Shown here in pieces: positions 17,811 to 27,521 of a stretch of DNA of 50,204 bases. Source of the DNA: an uncultured Clostridia bacterium (GTDB lineage: Bacteria > Bacillota > Clostridia > Oscillospirales > Acutalibacteraceae). Each line of letters begins with the position of its first letter. Position 1 is the first letter of the stretch. The stretch is from NCBI GenBank assembly GCA_947585965.1, contig CANPXK010000011.1:1-50204 (forward strand), given 5' to 3'. The notes under the pieces were generated by a model. That model was not told where the DNA came from and made no database searches. It worked only from the letters and a program-made list of their open reading frames with translations. The position numbers and the translations under genes were made by a program.

Positions 17811-20633
17811 ATGCCATTCAAAAAAATTGCTGTAAAAGGTGCCAGAGAGCATAACCTTAAAAATATAAATGTAGATATTCCCCGTGACGAACTTGTTGTA
17901 CTTACGGGACTTTCAGGTTCGGGAAAATCATCACTTGCCTTTGATACGCTTTATGCAGAGGGTCAGAGGAGATATGTGGAATCCCTTTCGTCATATGCAA
18001 GAATGTTTCTCGGACAAATGGATAAGCCGGATGTTGACAGCATAGACGGACTTTCTCCGGCAATTTCAATAGACCAGAAAACAACGTCCAAAAATCCACG
18101 CTCAACGGTAGGAACGGTTACGGAAATATATGATTATCTCCGACTCATGTATGCAAGAATAGGAATACCGCACTGTCCGGTATGCGGCAGGGAGATAAAA
18201 CAGCAGACAATAGACCAGATTGTCGATAAGGTAATGGAGCTGCCGGAGGGGACAAAAATTCAGGTCATGGCTCCTGTTGTAAAAGCTAAAAAAGGTCAGC
18301 ACCAAAAGGAGCTTGAATCCGCCGCAAAAAGCGGTTTTGTACGTGTGAGAATAGACGGAATTATCTATGACCTTGCGGAAAAAATAAGTCTTGAAAAAAA
18401 CAAGAAGCATAATATAGATATAGTTGTAGACAGACTTGTCATAAAGAATGAGATACGCTCACGACTCACAGATTCCATTGAAACGGCATCCAAGCTCGCC
18501 GGGGGACTTACTGTGGTTGTGGTAAATGGAGGGGAGGATATATTATTCTCCCAGAATTATGCCTGCCCCGAGCACGGAGTTAGTATAGATGAGCTTAGTC
18601 CGAGGATGTTTTCTTTCAATAACCCATACGGTGCCTGCAAAAAATGTACAGGTCTCGGTGTATTTATGAAAATAGATATAGACAGGATAATCCCCGATAT
18701 GACAAAATCCGTACGACAGGGAGGAATAAAGGGAAGCGGTTGGGCAATGGAGGGAAGCACTATTGCGGCAATGTATTTTGAGGCTTTGGCGAAGAAATAT
18801 AATTTTTCACTTGATGCACCGCTGAATACTCTTTCCGGGGAAATAATAGATATCCTTTTATACGGAACAAGAGGGGAGAAGATTACTGTATATCGGAAAA
18901 ACGAATACGGAAGCGGAACGTATCAGACGGAATTCGAGGGTATCATAAATAATCTTGAAAGACGGTTCAGAGAAACACAAAGTGCATGGATAAAAGCAGA
19001 AATTGAAAGCTATATGGCTGCGGTTCCCTGTGATGCCTGTAAAGGCAAAAGGCTTTCTCCGGAAAGTCTTGCTGTAACTGTAGGCGGATTGAACATAAGT
19101 GAGTTTTGTGATATGTCAGTAGAAAGGGCATTGGAGTTTGTTAAGGAATCACGCCTTACAGACAGAGAAAAGCTCATTGCAAAGGCAATTACGAAGGAGA
19201 TAGACAGCAGGCTCAATTTTCTTAACAGTGTTGGTCTTTCATATCTTACACTTTCACGCTCGGCAGGAACACTGTCAGGAGGCGAAAGTCAGAGGATAAG
19301 GCTTGCAACACAGATCGGCTCGTCACTTTCGGGTGTTTTGTATATACTTGACGAACCAAGTATAGGTCTTCACCAGCGTGATAATGATAAGCTTATCGGA
19401 ACACTTAAGAACCTGCGTGATCTCGGAAATACGGTTATAGTGGTAGAGCATGATGAGGATACGATGTATGCCGCCGACCATATTATAGATATAGGACCGG
19501 GAGCCGGTATTCACGGCGGGGAGCTTGTATGTGCGGGAACGGTTGAAGAAATAAAAAAATGCGAAAAATCCGTTACAGGACAATATCTCAGCGGCAAAAA
19601 ATTTATACCCGTTCCAAAGGAAAGAAGAAAGGGTAACGGACATAAGCTTAAAGTAATAGGAGCTTATCAGAATAACCTGAAAAAGATAGATGTGGAATTT
19701 CCGCTCGGGAAGTTTATATGTGTGACCGGTGTTTCGGGTTCGGGAAAATCCTCGCTTGTAAATGAAATATTATACAGACAGCTTGCATCGGATCTGAATA
19801 AAGCACGACCCGTACCGGTATGCTGTAAAAAAATAACGGGAGCGGAGAATCTCGATAAGGTGATAGATATAAACCAGTCCCCCATAGGCAGGACACCGCG
19901 CTCGAATCCGGCTACCTATACGGGGGTATTTACCGATATACGGGAGCTTTTCGCACAAACCAATGAGGCTAAAATGAGGGGATTTACATCGAGCAGATTT
20001 TCCTTCAATGTCAAGGGCGGAAGATGTGAGGCGTGCCAGGGAGATGGTATAATCAAGATAGAAATGCACTTTCTGCCCGATGTATATGTACCATGTGAGG
20101 TTTGCGGAGGAAAACGCTACAGCAGAGAAACTCTTGAAGTAAAATATAAGGGTAAATCAATATACGATGTCCTTGAAATGACAGTTGAGGAAGGTTGTAT
20201 ATTTTTTGAAAATATACCGCGCATATATAACAAACTCAAGACACTTAAGGATGTAGGACTAGGTTATATAAAGATAGGTCAGCCTTCAACAACACTTTCG
20301 GGAGGTGAGGCACAGAGAATAAAGCTTGCCTCGGAACTTTCAAAACGCTCTACGGGAAAGACAATATATATACTTGACGAGCCCACAACCGGACTTCATA
20401 TTGCGGATGTGCATAAGCTTATAGAGGTTTTACAAAAATTCGTAGACGGAGGAAATACCGTTGTTGTTATAGAACATAATCTTGATCTTATAAAAACAGC
20501 AGATTATATAATAGATCTCGGTCCGGAAGGCGGAGATGGAGGAGGCACCGTGATTGCCTGCGGAACCCCGGAGGAAATAGCAAATTGTCCGGAGTCATAC
20601 ACCGGGATTTATCTGAAAAAGTATCTTCATTAA
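17811..20633 (+). CDS. uvrA: Excinuclease ABC subunit A
   Basis: A 940-residue damage-recognition ATPase of nucleotide excision repair. The first ABC half has [31 protein letters not shown] and [15 protein letters not shown]. The second has [32 protein letters not shown] and [12 protein letters not shown]. Zinc modules are visible ([43 protein letters not shown]). The start ATG 17811 ([18 protein letters not shown]) lies eight bases after GGAGG; the frame extends upstream to 17763 but without a site. uvrB is not in the window. Confidence 0.97.
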   Translation: MPFKKIAVKGAREHNLKNINVDIPRDELVVLTGLSGSGKSSLAFDTLYAEGQRRYVESLSSYARMFLGQMDKPDVDSIDGLSPAISIDQKTTSKNPRSTVGTVTEIYDYLRLMYARIGIPHCPVCGREIKQQTIDQIVDKVMELPEGTKIQVMAPVVKAKKGQHQKELESAAKSGFVRVRIDGIIYDLAEKISLEKNKKHNIDIVVDRLVIKNEIRSRLTDSIETASKLAGGLTVVVVNGGEDILFSQNYACPEHGVSIDELSPRMFSFNNPYGACKKCTGLGVFMKIDIDRIIPDMTKSVRQGGIKGSGWAMEGSTIAAMYFEALAKKYNFSLDAPLNTLSGEIIDILLYGTRGEKITVYRKNEYGSGTYQTEFEGIINNLERRFRETQSAWIKAEIESYMAAVPCDACKGKRLSPESLAVTVGGLNISEFCDMSVERALEFVKESRLTDREKLIAKAITKEIDSRLNFLNSVGLSYLTLSRSAGTLSGGESQRIRLATQIGSSLSGVLYILDEPSIGLHQRDNDKLIGTLKNLRDLGNTVIVVEHDEDTMYAADHIIDIGPGAGIHGGELVCAGTVEEIKKCEKSVTGQYLSGKKFIPVPKERRKGNGHKLKVIGAYQNNLKKIDVEFPLGKFICVTGVSGSGKSSLVNEILYRQLASDLNKARPVPVCCKKITGAENLDKVIDINQSPIGRTPRSNPATYTGVFTDIRELFAQTNEAKMRGFTSSRFSFNVKGGRCEACQGDGIIKIEMHFLPDVYVPCEVCGGKRYSRETLEVKYKGKSIYDVLEMTVEEGCIFFENIPRIYNKLKTLKDVGLGYIKIGQPSTTLSGGEAQRIKLASELSKRSTGKTIYILDEPTTGLHIADVHKLIEVLQKFVDGGNTVVVIEHNLDLIKTADYIIDLGPEGGDGGGTVIACGTPEEIANCPESYTGIYLKKYLH

Positions 20634-20685
20634 ATCCGTCGGAATTAAACCTCTGTGGTCAGCAGACTTGTAACGGGGTGGTAGG

Positions 20686-21570
20686 TTGTTCGGATATTTA
20701 CAGGTAAACAGGGATGAATTAAAAATAAAGGATTACAGACTGTATAAAAGTGTTTATTGCGGTTTGTGTAAACAAATGGGAAAGGATTACGGCATAGGGG
20801 CAAGGATGACACTCAGCTATGACTGTACTGTACTCGCCTTGCTTTATATGTCGCTTAATTCCGAAAGCTGTACGGTAGTCAGGAAGAGATGTATTGTCAA
20901 TCCGCTGAAAAAATGCGAATTTTGCAATTGCGAGGGTGAAGCACTGAGATTTGCCGGTGCCGTATCGGTGATAATGAGCTATAATAAGATTGAGGATACA
21001 ATAAAAGACAGTAAGGCATGGAAGAAGCTTGCGGCTCGAGCAGTGAAAATGTTTTTCGGAAGGAATTACCGTAAGGCGGCGAGGGCATATCCGAAGGCGG
21101 CGGCACTTACAGAACGGATGATGAGAAAACAGACCGCCGCAGAGAATGACCGTTCGGATATTGACACGGCGGCAGAGCCGACTGCCGGGCTTATATCGGA
21201 GCTTTGTACAATGCTTTATCCGAAAGGATATAATACTCATGTTGCCGGGATTTTCGGTTATTATGTCGGAAGATGGATTTATCTTATGGATGCCGCCGAT
21301 GATTTGGAAAAGGATATTAAATCAGGCGCATTTAATCCATTTAAAGCACATTATAACGGAAATATGAACGAAACCATGAGATATTGTAATGAGGTTTTGA
21401 ATATGACGGCGGCACAAATAACAATGGCTTATGATCTTCTTGATGTCGGCTCATATAAGAGTATACTTGATAATATAATATATGACGGAATTCCGGAAAG
21501 GCAGAGGAATTGCCTTTTTGATAAACATAATAAAAGGACTGCCGAAGCCCGTGAGAATGGCAGTATATAA
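20686..21570 (+). CDS. DUF5685-like protein
   Basis: A 294-residue protein starting at a TTG (MFGYLQVNRDELKIKDYRLYKSVYCGLCKQMGKDYG), 4-5 nt after GGGGTGG. The opening and the cysteine pairs (YCGLCK; CEFCNCEG) resemble the family named DUF5685, common in Ruminococcaceae. The rest is helical, with aromatic/Asp motifs DAADDLEKDIKSGAFNPF and SYNKIEDTIKDSK that recall prenyl-metabolism or all-helical folds. Function unknown. Its neighbour 38 bp downstream is a J-domain gene, probably co-transcribed. It is expected to be cytosolic; no signal peptide is seen. Confidence 0.75.
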   Translation: MFGYLQVNRDELKIKDYRLYKSVYCGLCKQMGKDYGIGARMTLSYDCTVLALLYMSLNSESCTVVRKRCIVNPLKKCEFCNCEGEALRFAGAVSVIMSYNKIEDTIKDSKAWKKLAARAVKMFFGRNYRKAARAYPKAAALTERMMRKQTAAENDRSDIDTAAEPTAGLISELCTMLYPKGYNTHVAGIFGYYVGRWIYLMDAADDLEKDIKSGAFNPFKAHYNGNMNETMRYCNEVLNMTAAQITMAYDLLDVGSYKSILDNIIYDGIPERQRNCLFDKHNKRTAEARENGSI

Positions 21571-21608
21571 TCTGCCGGGGATTTTACTATCGGGAGTGAA
21601 GATAATAA

Positions 21609-22190
21609 ATGAATGACCCATATAGGACAATCGGCGTTTCAAGGAATGCGGATGAAGATGAAATAAAGAGGACTTACAGAAAACTTGTAAAAAAGTATCA
21701 TCCTGACAGGTATCAGAACAGTTCACTCGCTAATGAAGCAACGGAAAAGATGAAAGAGATAAACCGTGCTTATGATGCGATAATGAAAGAAAAGCATGAA
21801 CAAGCCACATATATAAGGGATGATTACGTATATGATAAAAGAAGTGAAGACAGCAAGGATGAGAATACATATGAAGATGGCGAAGTCTCCGTATATCAGC
21901 AGGTCAGGCTTCTGATAAAGAAATTTGCTTTTACGGAAGCAGAGAATATTCTCGGCAAAATACCTCCGACAGAGCGTTTAGCGGAATGGTACTATCTTAT
22001 GGGCTTGATTTCATATAATAGAGGCAGACTTGAGGATGCGAATAATTATATAGAAACTGCATATTCAATGGATTCCTCAAATGCGGAGTATTACAGTACC
22101 TACACATCAATAAAGAACCAGCGCAGCGGAACAGGAAAACATACTTCGGGATACGGATGCGGTGATTGCTGCGGATTCTGCGGTTGTTAG
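21609..22190 (+). CDS. J-domain protein with Cys-rich C-terminus
   Basis: A 193-residue protein. The J domain occupies residues 4-66 (DPYRTIGVSRNADEDEIKR, with HPD at 31-33), so it should stimulate an Hsp70 ATPase. A variable charged linker is followed by helical repeats resembling TPRs (FAFTEAENILGKI, AEWYYLMGLISYNRGRLEDA). The last residues are GYGCGDCCGFCGC, five Cys within 13 residues, suggestive of metal binding or a membrane-proximal role. It lacks the zinc and substrate domains of true DnaJ. It follows the DUF5685-like gene directly. Confidence 0.85.
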   Translation: MNDPYRTIGVSRNADEDEIKRTYRKLVKKYHPDRYQNSSLANEATEKMKEINRAYDAIMKEKHEQATYIRDDYVYDKRSEDSKDENTYEDGEVSVYQQVRLLIKKFAFTEAENILGKIPPTERLAEWYYLMGLISYNRGRLEDANNYIETAYSMDSSNAEYYSTYTSIKNQRSGTGKHTSGYGCGDCCGFCGC

Positions 22191-22353
22191 CATGGGTGTT
22201 GTGACGATGTATCCGATTGTATGAGATATCGGAGGTAATTTTTTTAATTCATTAATTAATAATTAACAGCTTGATATTTTTATAATAATATATTTATTTT
22301 TCCTTTTATGGATATCTTATAATTTTAGGTTGTATTTTTATATAATTTATTTA

Positions 22354-22382
22354 TTGAAAAATGGTTAAAAATAGGTTATAAT
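22354..22382 (+). promoter_or_regulatory. Promoter of the lysozyme gene
   Basis: TTGAAA (22354-22359), a 17-bp spacer and TATAAT (22377-22382), in an AT-rich gap (22191-22469) after the J-domain gene. The predicted transcript start, at about 22390, falls in the left arm of the hairpin listed next. Confidence 0.65.
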
Positions 22383-22383
22383 T

Positions 22384-22446
22384 GTTACAAAATATAAAAT
22401 AAGGGTGCTGTGTGCTGTACACCCCGAAAAATAACAATTTTGTAAC
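22384..22446 (+). promoter_or_regulatory. Nested inverted repeat in the lysozyme leader
   Basis: GTTACAAAAT (22384-22393) and ATTTTGTAAC (22437-22446) are perfect 10-bp arms. They enclose an inner stem GGGTG (22403-22407) / CACCC (22420-22424). The structure sits between the -10 box and the start codon, 23 nt before TTG 22470. It may be a DNA operator (outer arms flanking the start of transcription) or a leader RNA fold. It does not match the c-di-AMP riboswitch known in front of cell-wall hydrolases. Confidence 0.5.
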
Positions 22447-22469
22447 ATTAATGAAAGGTTGTGTAATAA

Positions 22470-25400
22470 TTGGGCGTCAATAGGCAAATTTCCAAACATT
22501 CTTTTGTTGACATCATAAAAAATACACCGGTAAAGATGAAAAAAATATTGGCTGTTGCGTGTGCGGTTACCGTTGCGGGTGGTATGATACCGTTTGCATC
22601 TCTGTCCACTCAGGGTGCGCAGACACCGATTTATGCGGTGACAACGGACAGACTTAATATCAGAAAGGGTGCCGGAACGAAGTATGGTGTTATAGATACC
22701 GTTGATGAGGACGTTACGGTTACCGTGCTCGGAAGAACAAATTCAAACTGGCTTAAGGTGAAGCTTCCGGATGGTACGACAGGCTATTGCTCGGGTGATT
22801 ATCTTGATATTGTAACGGATGCAAGGGTTTCGGTTGATCTTAATCTCAGGAAAGGAGCAGGAACTCAGTATTCCGTTATAAAGACACTGAGACCCGGTGT
22901 CAAACTGGACATCATAAAGTTCTGTAATAAATCATGGGCACAGGTTGAGCTTACCACAGGAGCAAAGGGGTATGTATGTACGGATGGCAATTATGTGACA
23001 TACATAGCTGACAGCAATGTCAATGTAAGTGAAACTGCCGCTCCGGTGAAGGTTTCCATTTCCAATACTTCGGCATCACTGAATATAGGAAAAACTTTAA
23101 CACTGAAAGCAACAACGAATTCGGGCGGGAAATTTACATGGTCAAGTTCAAACAGTAAGGTTGCGACAGTTACATCCGCCGGTGTGGTTAAGGGTGTATC
23201 CGCGGGTACTGCGACAATAACTGCTAAGGACAGCAAGTCGAAAAAAACAGTGAAGTGTACCGTTAAGGTAAAAAAGGTTGTTCTGACATCAATAAAACTT
23301 CCGGAAACCTCGAAAACTCTTACCGTCGGCTCATCGTACACAATTAAGCCTGCAATAACCCCGTCGAACGGTGCGGTGAAGTACTCTACATCAAATAAAT
23401 CCGTTGCTTCCGTTACGTCTGCGGGTGTCGTCAAGGCTGCTAAAGCCGGAACGGCAAAAATAACCGTGGCTGATGCAAACGGAAGTAAAAAGGCCGTGCT
23501 GACCATAAAAGTAAAGGATAAGCTTACCATATCCGCAGCATCGGCAAATCTCGATGTCGGAAAAACGGTTACACTCAAGGCGACAACGACCTCGGGCGGA
23601 AAGTTTAATTGGTCGAGTTCGGACAGCAAGGTCGCTACGGTTACCTCGGGCGGTGTTGTCAAGGGTATTGCAGACGGTAAAGCTACGATAACGGCAAAGG
23701 ACAGTAAATCAGGCAGTTCTGTAAAATGCACCGTTAAGGTAAGTAATGTCGTTATTACTTCCATAAAGCTTCAGGAGGTGTCAAAATCACTTGCAGTCGG
23801 CTCCTCCTTTGAAATCAATCCGACAATTTCCCCTTCAAACGGAAAGGTAAGCTATTCTACATCCAATAAGTCCGTTGCTACCGTAACATCCGCCGGTATT
23901 GTCAAGGCGGTTAAGGTCGGAACCGCAAAGATTACCGTTGCAGATACGAACGGAAGTAAAAATGCCGCGATGACAGTAAATGTAACTAAGGACACGGCTC
24001 CTCTGAAAAATAACTCCAAGGTTTCATCAACGAATATAGCGCTTGGAGCTTCCGTAAAGATAACGGGCTCTGCAGCGGGAGGTACTTCGCCTTATACATA
24101 TTCTTACTATTACAAAAAATCTTCCGATAAAGATTGGGTAGTGAAAAAGCTGAATACTACAGATAATTCAATACAATTCAACCCGGAAACGGTTTCATTG
24201 TACAATATAAGAGTAGTTGCAAAAGACAGCAGAGGTGCCGTATCGGAAAAAATCATTAATGTAAATGTCAAAGATAAGCTTACGATTTCAAGAATATCGG
24301 CAAGCATTGGTATCGGAGAAAGTCTTACCCTTAAGGCAACGACAACCTCAGGCGGAAATTTTAAATGGTCAAGTTCAAACAATAAGGTTGCAACAGTGAG
24401 TTCAAAAGGTGTTGTAAAGGGCATTTCTGAAGGCAGTGCAGCAATTACGGCAAGAGATGATAGATCCGGAGAAAGTGTAAGATGTACCGTAAAGGTCAAG
24501 AAGGTTGTGCTTACATCCGTAAAGCTTCCTGATTCTTCAGTAACTATTGTAAAGGGCGAAAGCTATACAATAAAGCCGATAATTACACCCGCATACGGAG
24601 AGGTGAAATATTCGACATCGGATAAGACCGTTGCAACGGTATCATCAAACGGTGTTGTCAAAGCCGTAAAGGTCGGCACTGCAAATATAACGGTTTCGGA
24701 TCCCAACGGAAGCAAGAAGGCGGTGCTTAAGGTCAGTGTTGAAAAAGCACCTGCAATTGAGATTTCCAAATCATCGGCAAGTATTGAAGTAGGAGCAAAT
24801 GTATCGCTTAAGGCAACTTTGTCAAACGGAGAAAGCGTCAAGTGGTCAACTTCAAATTCAAATGTCGCAGCGGTTCGTAACGGTGTTGTAAGCGGTCTTA
24901 AAAGCGGAACGGCAACGATAACGGCAGCTGATAAGACGGGAAATGCAAAAGCAAGCTGTAAGATTACAGTAAAGTCAGTATCCTCATCCGGTGTGAGCCT
25001 TTCGAGATATACGGCAGGTACGACCGCAGGAAAGACAATATATATAAAGGGTTATTCTACATACAGTGCTTCGTGGGGTTCCAGTGATACAAATATAGCG
25101 ACTGTAAAGGATGGATTTATAAAAACAAAAAATACAGGTAAGGCTGCGATAACCTATACGGACAAAAAGGGCAGAAGGGCAGTATGCATTGTTACCGTGA
25201 GCAGTGCAGACCCGATAAAATTCACATATTCTTCTCCGAATTCCGCTGTTCGTAATTCTAAGGTCAAGCTTATAGCAATAACGGATAAAACTCGTACAAA
25301 GGTTAAATTTGTCATAGATGTAAACGGAAAGAATGTTACAGTCAATGCAGCCGACAAAAAGGCTGACGGTGATACTTATGTATGGACGGCTGAGTACAAA

Positions 25401-26312
25401 GCGACTGTAGCGGGGACGCTCGACTATAAAGCTTATTCATACAAGAATGAAAAATGGTCAACAAGCTCGGACGGTAAGGCAGATATATATGTAACCACTA
25501 AAACCGATGTAAAAACCACAACCACGGACAGACTCCGTGCGAGTGATGGCCTGATTGAGTTTATAGGTGAAAAAGAGGGATTTGTTTCCCAGATTACCTA
25601 TGATACACTTGCAAATAATATACCTACGCTCGGTTACGGCTATGTTGTATGGGAGGGTTGGACTTTCTATGATAATCTGACCAGAAATGAAGCTTATGCT
25701 TTGCTTGTCAAGGCTGTAAATCAGGAGGTTTATGCAAGCAGAGTGAACGATATGCTTGTTGAAAACAAGATAAAGTTCAATCAGCAGCAGTTTGATGCGC
25801 TTGTATCGTTCTCGTACAATTTAGGTACGGGATGGACATATTCTTCGGATCTTCTGGATATACTGCGTAATTCCTATGGACCTTCCACATCGAGCGGTAC
25901 GGTAACAGCTACAGTGGATGCTTATGGAGGACTTTACCTCAGAAAGAGTTATACGACCTCCTCCGATGCAATCACTCTTATGCCTGACGGCTCAAAGGTA
26001 ACTCTTGTCAGTACAAAAGTGTATAACGGTGTATGGTACAAAGTAAAGACGTCGGACGGAAAGGTCGGATATTGCAGCGGAACGTATCTTGATCTGCATT
26101 ACTCAAATTCATCCGTCAGGGATCTTAATTACGTGAATAAAAATTCACTTATCAAGGAAATGCTTGCTTATCATCATGCAGGCGGTGTGTGCTACTACGG
26201 ACTGCTTTACAGACGTGCGGATGAGTTGGAGATGTTCCTTTATGGGGATTATGCTTCGGACGGACGAAATAATAAACACAATTTCCCGAATCCTTATTGT
26301 ATTTCATGGTAA
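22470..26312 (+). CDS. Secreted GH24 lysozyme with SH3 and Big2 repeats
   Basis: A 1280-residue secreted cell-wall hydrolase. The signal peptide ends near residue 47 (MKKILAVACAVTVAGGMIPF core); the TTG start gives a basic N-region, and ATG 22533 is an alternative. Two SH3 domains are at about 52-176. Six Big2 Ig-like repeats in three alternating pairs follow, interrupted by an unrelated beta domain (about 510-600), then two more divergent Big2 repeats and another beta domain (about 905-1010). The GH24 domain begins at about 1020 (FIGEKEGF, IPTLGYGYV, FDALVSFSYNLG). After DILRNSYG a third SH3 (about 1143-1209) intervenes. The rest of GH24 then resumes with the conserved GLLYRRADELEMFLYGDY to the C-terminus. 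It probably cleaves peptidoglycan in growth, division or competition. No sortase motif or anchor is seen. Confidence 0.9.
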   Translation: MGVNRQISKHSFVDIIKNTPVKMKKILAVACAVTVAGGMIPFASLSTQGAQTPIYAVTTDRLNIRKGAGTKYGVIDTVDEDVTVTVLGRTNSNWLKVKLPDGTTGYCSGDYLDIVTDARVSVDLNLRKGAGTQYSVIKTLRPGVKLDIIKFCNKSWAQVELTTGAKGYVCTDGNYVTYIADSNVNVSETAAPVKVSISNTSASLNIGKTLTLKATTNSGGKFTWSSSNSKVATVTSAGVVKGVSAGTATITAKDSKSKKTVKCTVKVKKVVLTSIKLPETSKTLTVGSSYTIKPAITPSNGAVKYSTSNKSVASVTSAGVVKAAKAGTAKITVADANGSKKAVLTIKVKDKLTISAASANLDVGKTVTLKATTTSGGKFNWSSSDSKVATVTSGGVVKGIADGKATITAKDSKSGSSVKCTVKVSNVVITSIKLQEVSKSLAVGSSFEINPTISPSNGKVSYSTSNKSVATVTSAGIVKAVKVGTAKITVADTNGSKNAAMTVNVTKDTAPLKNNSKVSSTNIALGASVKITGSAAGGTSPYTYSYYYKKSSDKDWVVKKLNTTDNSIQFNPETVSLYNIRVVAKDSRGAVSEKIINVNVKDKLTISRISASIGIGESLTLKATTTSGGNFKWSSSNNKVATVSSKGVVKGISEGSAAITARDDRSGESVRCTVKVKKVVLTSVKLPDSSVTIVKGESYTIKPIITPAYGEVKYSTSDKTVATVSSNGVVKAVKVGTANITVSDPNGSKKAVLKVSVEKAPAIEISKSSASIEVGANVSLKATLSNGESVKWSTSNSNVAAVRNGVVSGLKSGTATITAADKTGNAKASCKITVKSVSSSGVSLSRYTAGTTAGKTIYIKGYSTYSASWGSSDTNIATVKDGFIKTKNTGKAAITYTDKKGRRAVCIVTVSSADPIKFTYSSPNSAVRNSKVKLIAITDKTRTKVKFVIDVNGKNVTVNAADKKADGDTYVWTAEYKATVAGTLDYKAYSYKNEKWSTSSDGKADIYVTTKTDVKTTTTDRLRASDGLIEFIGEKEGFVSQITYDTLANNIPTLGYGYVVWEGWTFYDNLTRNEAYALLVKAVNQEVYASRVNDMLVENKIKFNQQQFDALVSFSYNLGTGWTYSSDLLDILRNSYGPSTSSGTVTATVDAYGGLYLRKSYTTSSDAITLMPDGSKVTLVSTKVYNGVWYKVKTSDGKVGYCSGTYLDLHYSNSSVRDLNYVNKNSLIKEMLAYHHAGGVCYYGLLYRRADELEMFLYGDYASDGRNNKHNFPNPYCISW

Positions 26313-26396
26313 ACGGGACGGTCGGTTATGACTGTATTACGCATCAGAAAAAGCTGTATCGGAACGTAAGGCTTCCGAGTCTCGGCACGGGTCAAT

Positions 26397-26451
26397 GAAA
26401 AACAGTCCCGACTGTTTTTCGGCAGGACCACCTTGCAGGGTGGTTCTGTTG
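26397..26451 (+). terminator. Tandem hairpins after the lysozyme gene
   Basis: The first hairpin is AAAAACAG-TCCCGA-CTGTTTTT within 26397-26420, an A-run/T-run stem typical of a bidirectional intrinsic terminator. The second (26423-26450) pairs CAGGACCACC with GGGTGGTTCTG around TTGCA. Together they fill the 246-bp gap before proC. Confidence 0.65.
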
Positions 26452-26558
26452 CTTGTCTGCATTGCTATGTAAATATTGTCTGAATTTGCAGCATTGTTAC
26501 GGGTGAAAGAATTAATGCGGCGGTTCGTTAATATATTTTGTTATGAGGTGTTAAAATT

Positions 26559-27362
26559 ATGAATAAGAAAATAGGTTTTATCGGAGCAGGTAATATGGCA
26601 ACCGCCATTATCGGGGGTTTGCTCGGGAATAAGCTTAAATCGGCAGAAGAAATACTTGTGTTTGATTTAGATGAAAGCAAGCTTTCCGCAATGGCTGAAA
26701 AGGGGATAGCTTCAACTGCAACGGGGGCAGAGCTTGTTGATAAAACGGATATTATAGTTCTTGCGGTAAAGCCGCAGAATTATGACGAGGTTTTGTCGGA
26801 AATTAAAGCCGCTGTGAATGAAAATAAAATTTTTGTAACAATAGCTGCCGGAATTTCAATAGAATATGTCCGCAGGGGTATCGGGAAGAATTGTCCTGCC
26901 GTGCGTGTTATGCCGAACACTCCTCTTTTACTCGGAAAGGGAGCTACTGCAATGTGTCGTTCGGGAAATATAAGTGATGAGGATTTTGATGAAGTGTATA
27001 ATATGTTTGCACTTTCGGGCGAGGTTGCAATACTTCCGGAGGAACAGATGAACGCCGTTATAGCGGTAAATGGCAGCAGTCCGGCGTATGTGTATCTTTT
27101 TGCAAAGTCTATGGTTGATTATGCCGTTTCTGTCGGAATAGACAGGGATACTGCACTAAGGCTTGTATGCAAGACATTTGAGGGAAGTGCAGAAATGCTT
27201 CGGAGCGGAAATGATACACCGGAGGAACTGATCAAAAAGGTATGCTCAAAGGGCGGCACAACTATAGAGGCTATGAATGTGTTGTATGAAAGAGATGTAC
27301 CCCGTGCTATAAATGATGCTATGGCGGCTTGCACAAAAAGAGCCGGGGAACTTAGTAAATAA
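26559..27362 (+). CDS. proC: Pyrroline-5-carboxylate reductase
   Basis: A 267-residue enzyme catalysing the last step of proline synthesis, NAD(P)H-dependent reduction of P5C. The N-terminal Rossmann motif IGFIGAGNMATAIIGGLL is clear. VLAVKPQNYDEVL, RVMPNTPLLLGKGATAM, NGSSPAYVYLFAKSMVDYA and the C-terminal VCSKGGTTIEAMNVL are family signatures. ATG 26559 follows TGAGGTG. It stands alone: no proA or proB is adjacent. Confidence 0.96.
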   Translation: MNKKIGFIGAGNMATAIIGGLLGNKLKSAEEILVFDLDESKLSAMAEKGIASTATGAELVDKTDIIVLAVKPQNYDEVLSEIKAAVNENKIFVTIAAGISIEYVRRGIGKNCPAVRVMPNTPLLLGKGATAMCRSGNISDEDFDEVYNMFALSGEVAILPEEQMNAVIAVNGSSPAYVYLFAKSMVDYAVSVGIDRDTALRLVCKTFEGSAEMLRSGNDTPEELIKKVCSKGGTTIEAMNVLYERDVPRAINDAMAACTKRAGELSK

Positions 27363-27445
27363 GCGACAAATAAAATACATTAGCCTTTAAAAAATTGTTA
27401 AAATATAAGGAAATCTCATTTTAAATATAAATTTTTTGTAAATTC

Positions 27446-27474
27446 TTGACTTGAATGTCATTTAGTTGTATAAT
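27446..27474 (+). promoter_or_regulatory. Promoter of the zinc-ribbon membrane protein
   Basis: TTGACT (27446-27451), a 17-bp spacer and TATAAT (27469-27474), 47 bp upstream of the ATG, followed by an AGGAGG site. A strong sigma-A consensus. Confidence 0.7.
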
Positions 27475-27521
27475 TGCACTTGGCGGTTGCTTTTATTTTA
27501 TTTTGGTAGGAGGTAAAAAAT

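Noticed and set aside
22383-22469. c-di-AMP (ydaO) riboswitch before the lysozyme
   Set aside because: Too short and lacks the conserved core; only a nested hairpin is present.
22991-24841. Long antisense frames over the lysozyme Big2 repeats
   Set aside because: Open only because of Thr/Ser/Lys codon bias in the repeats; repetitive VTLT-type peptides, no start signals.
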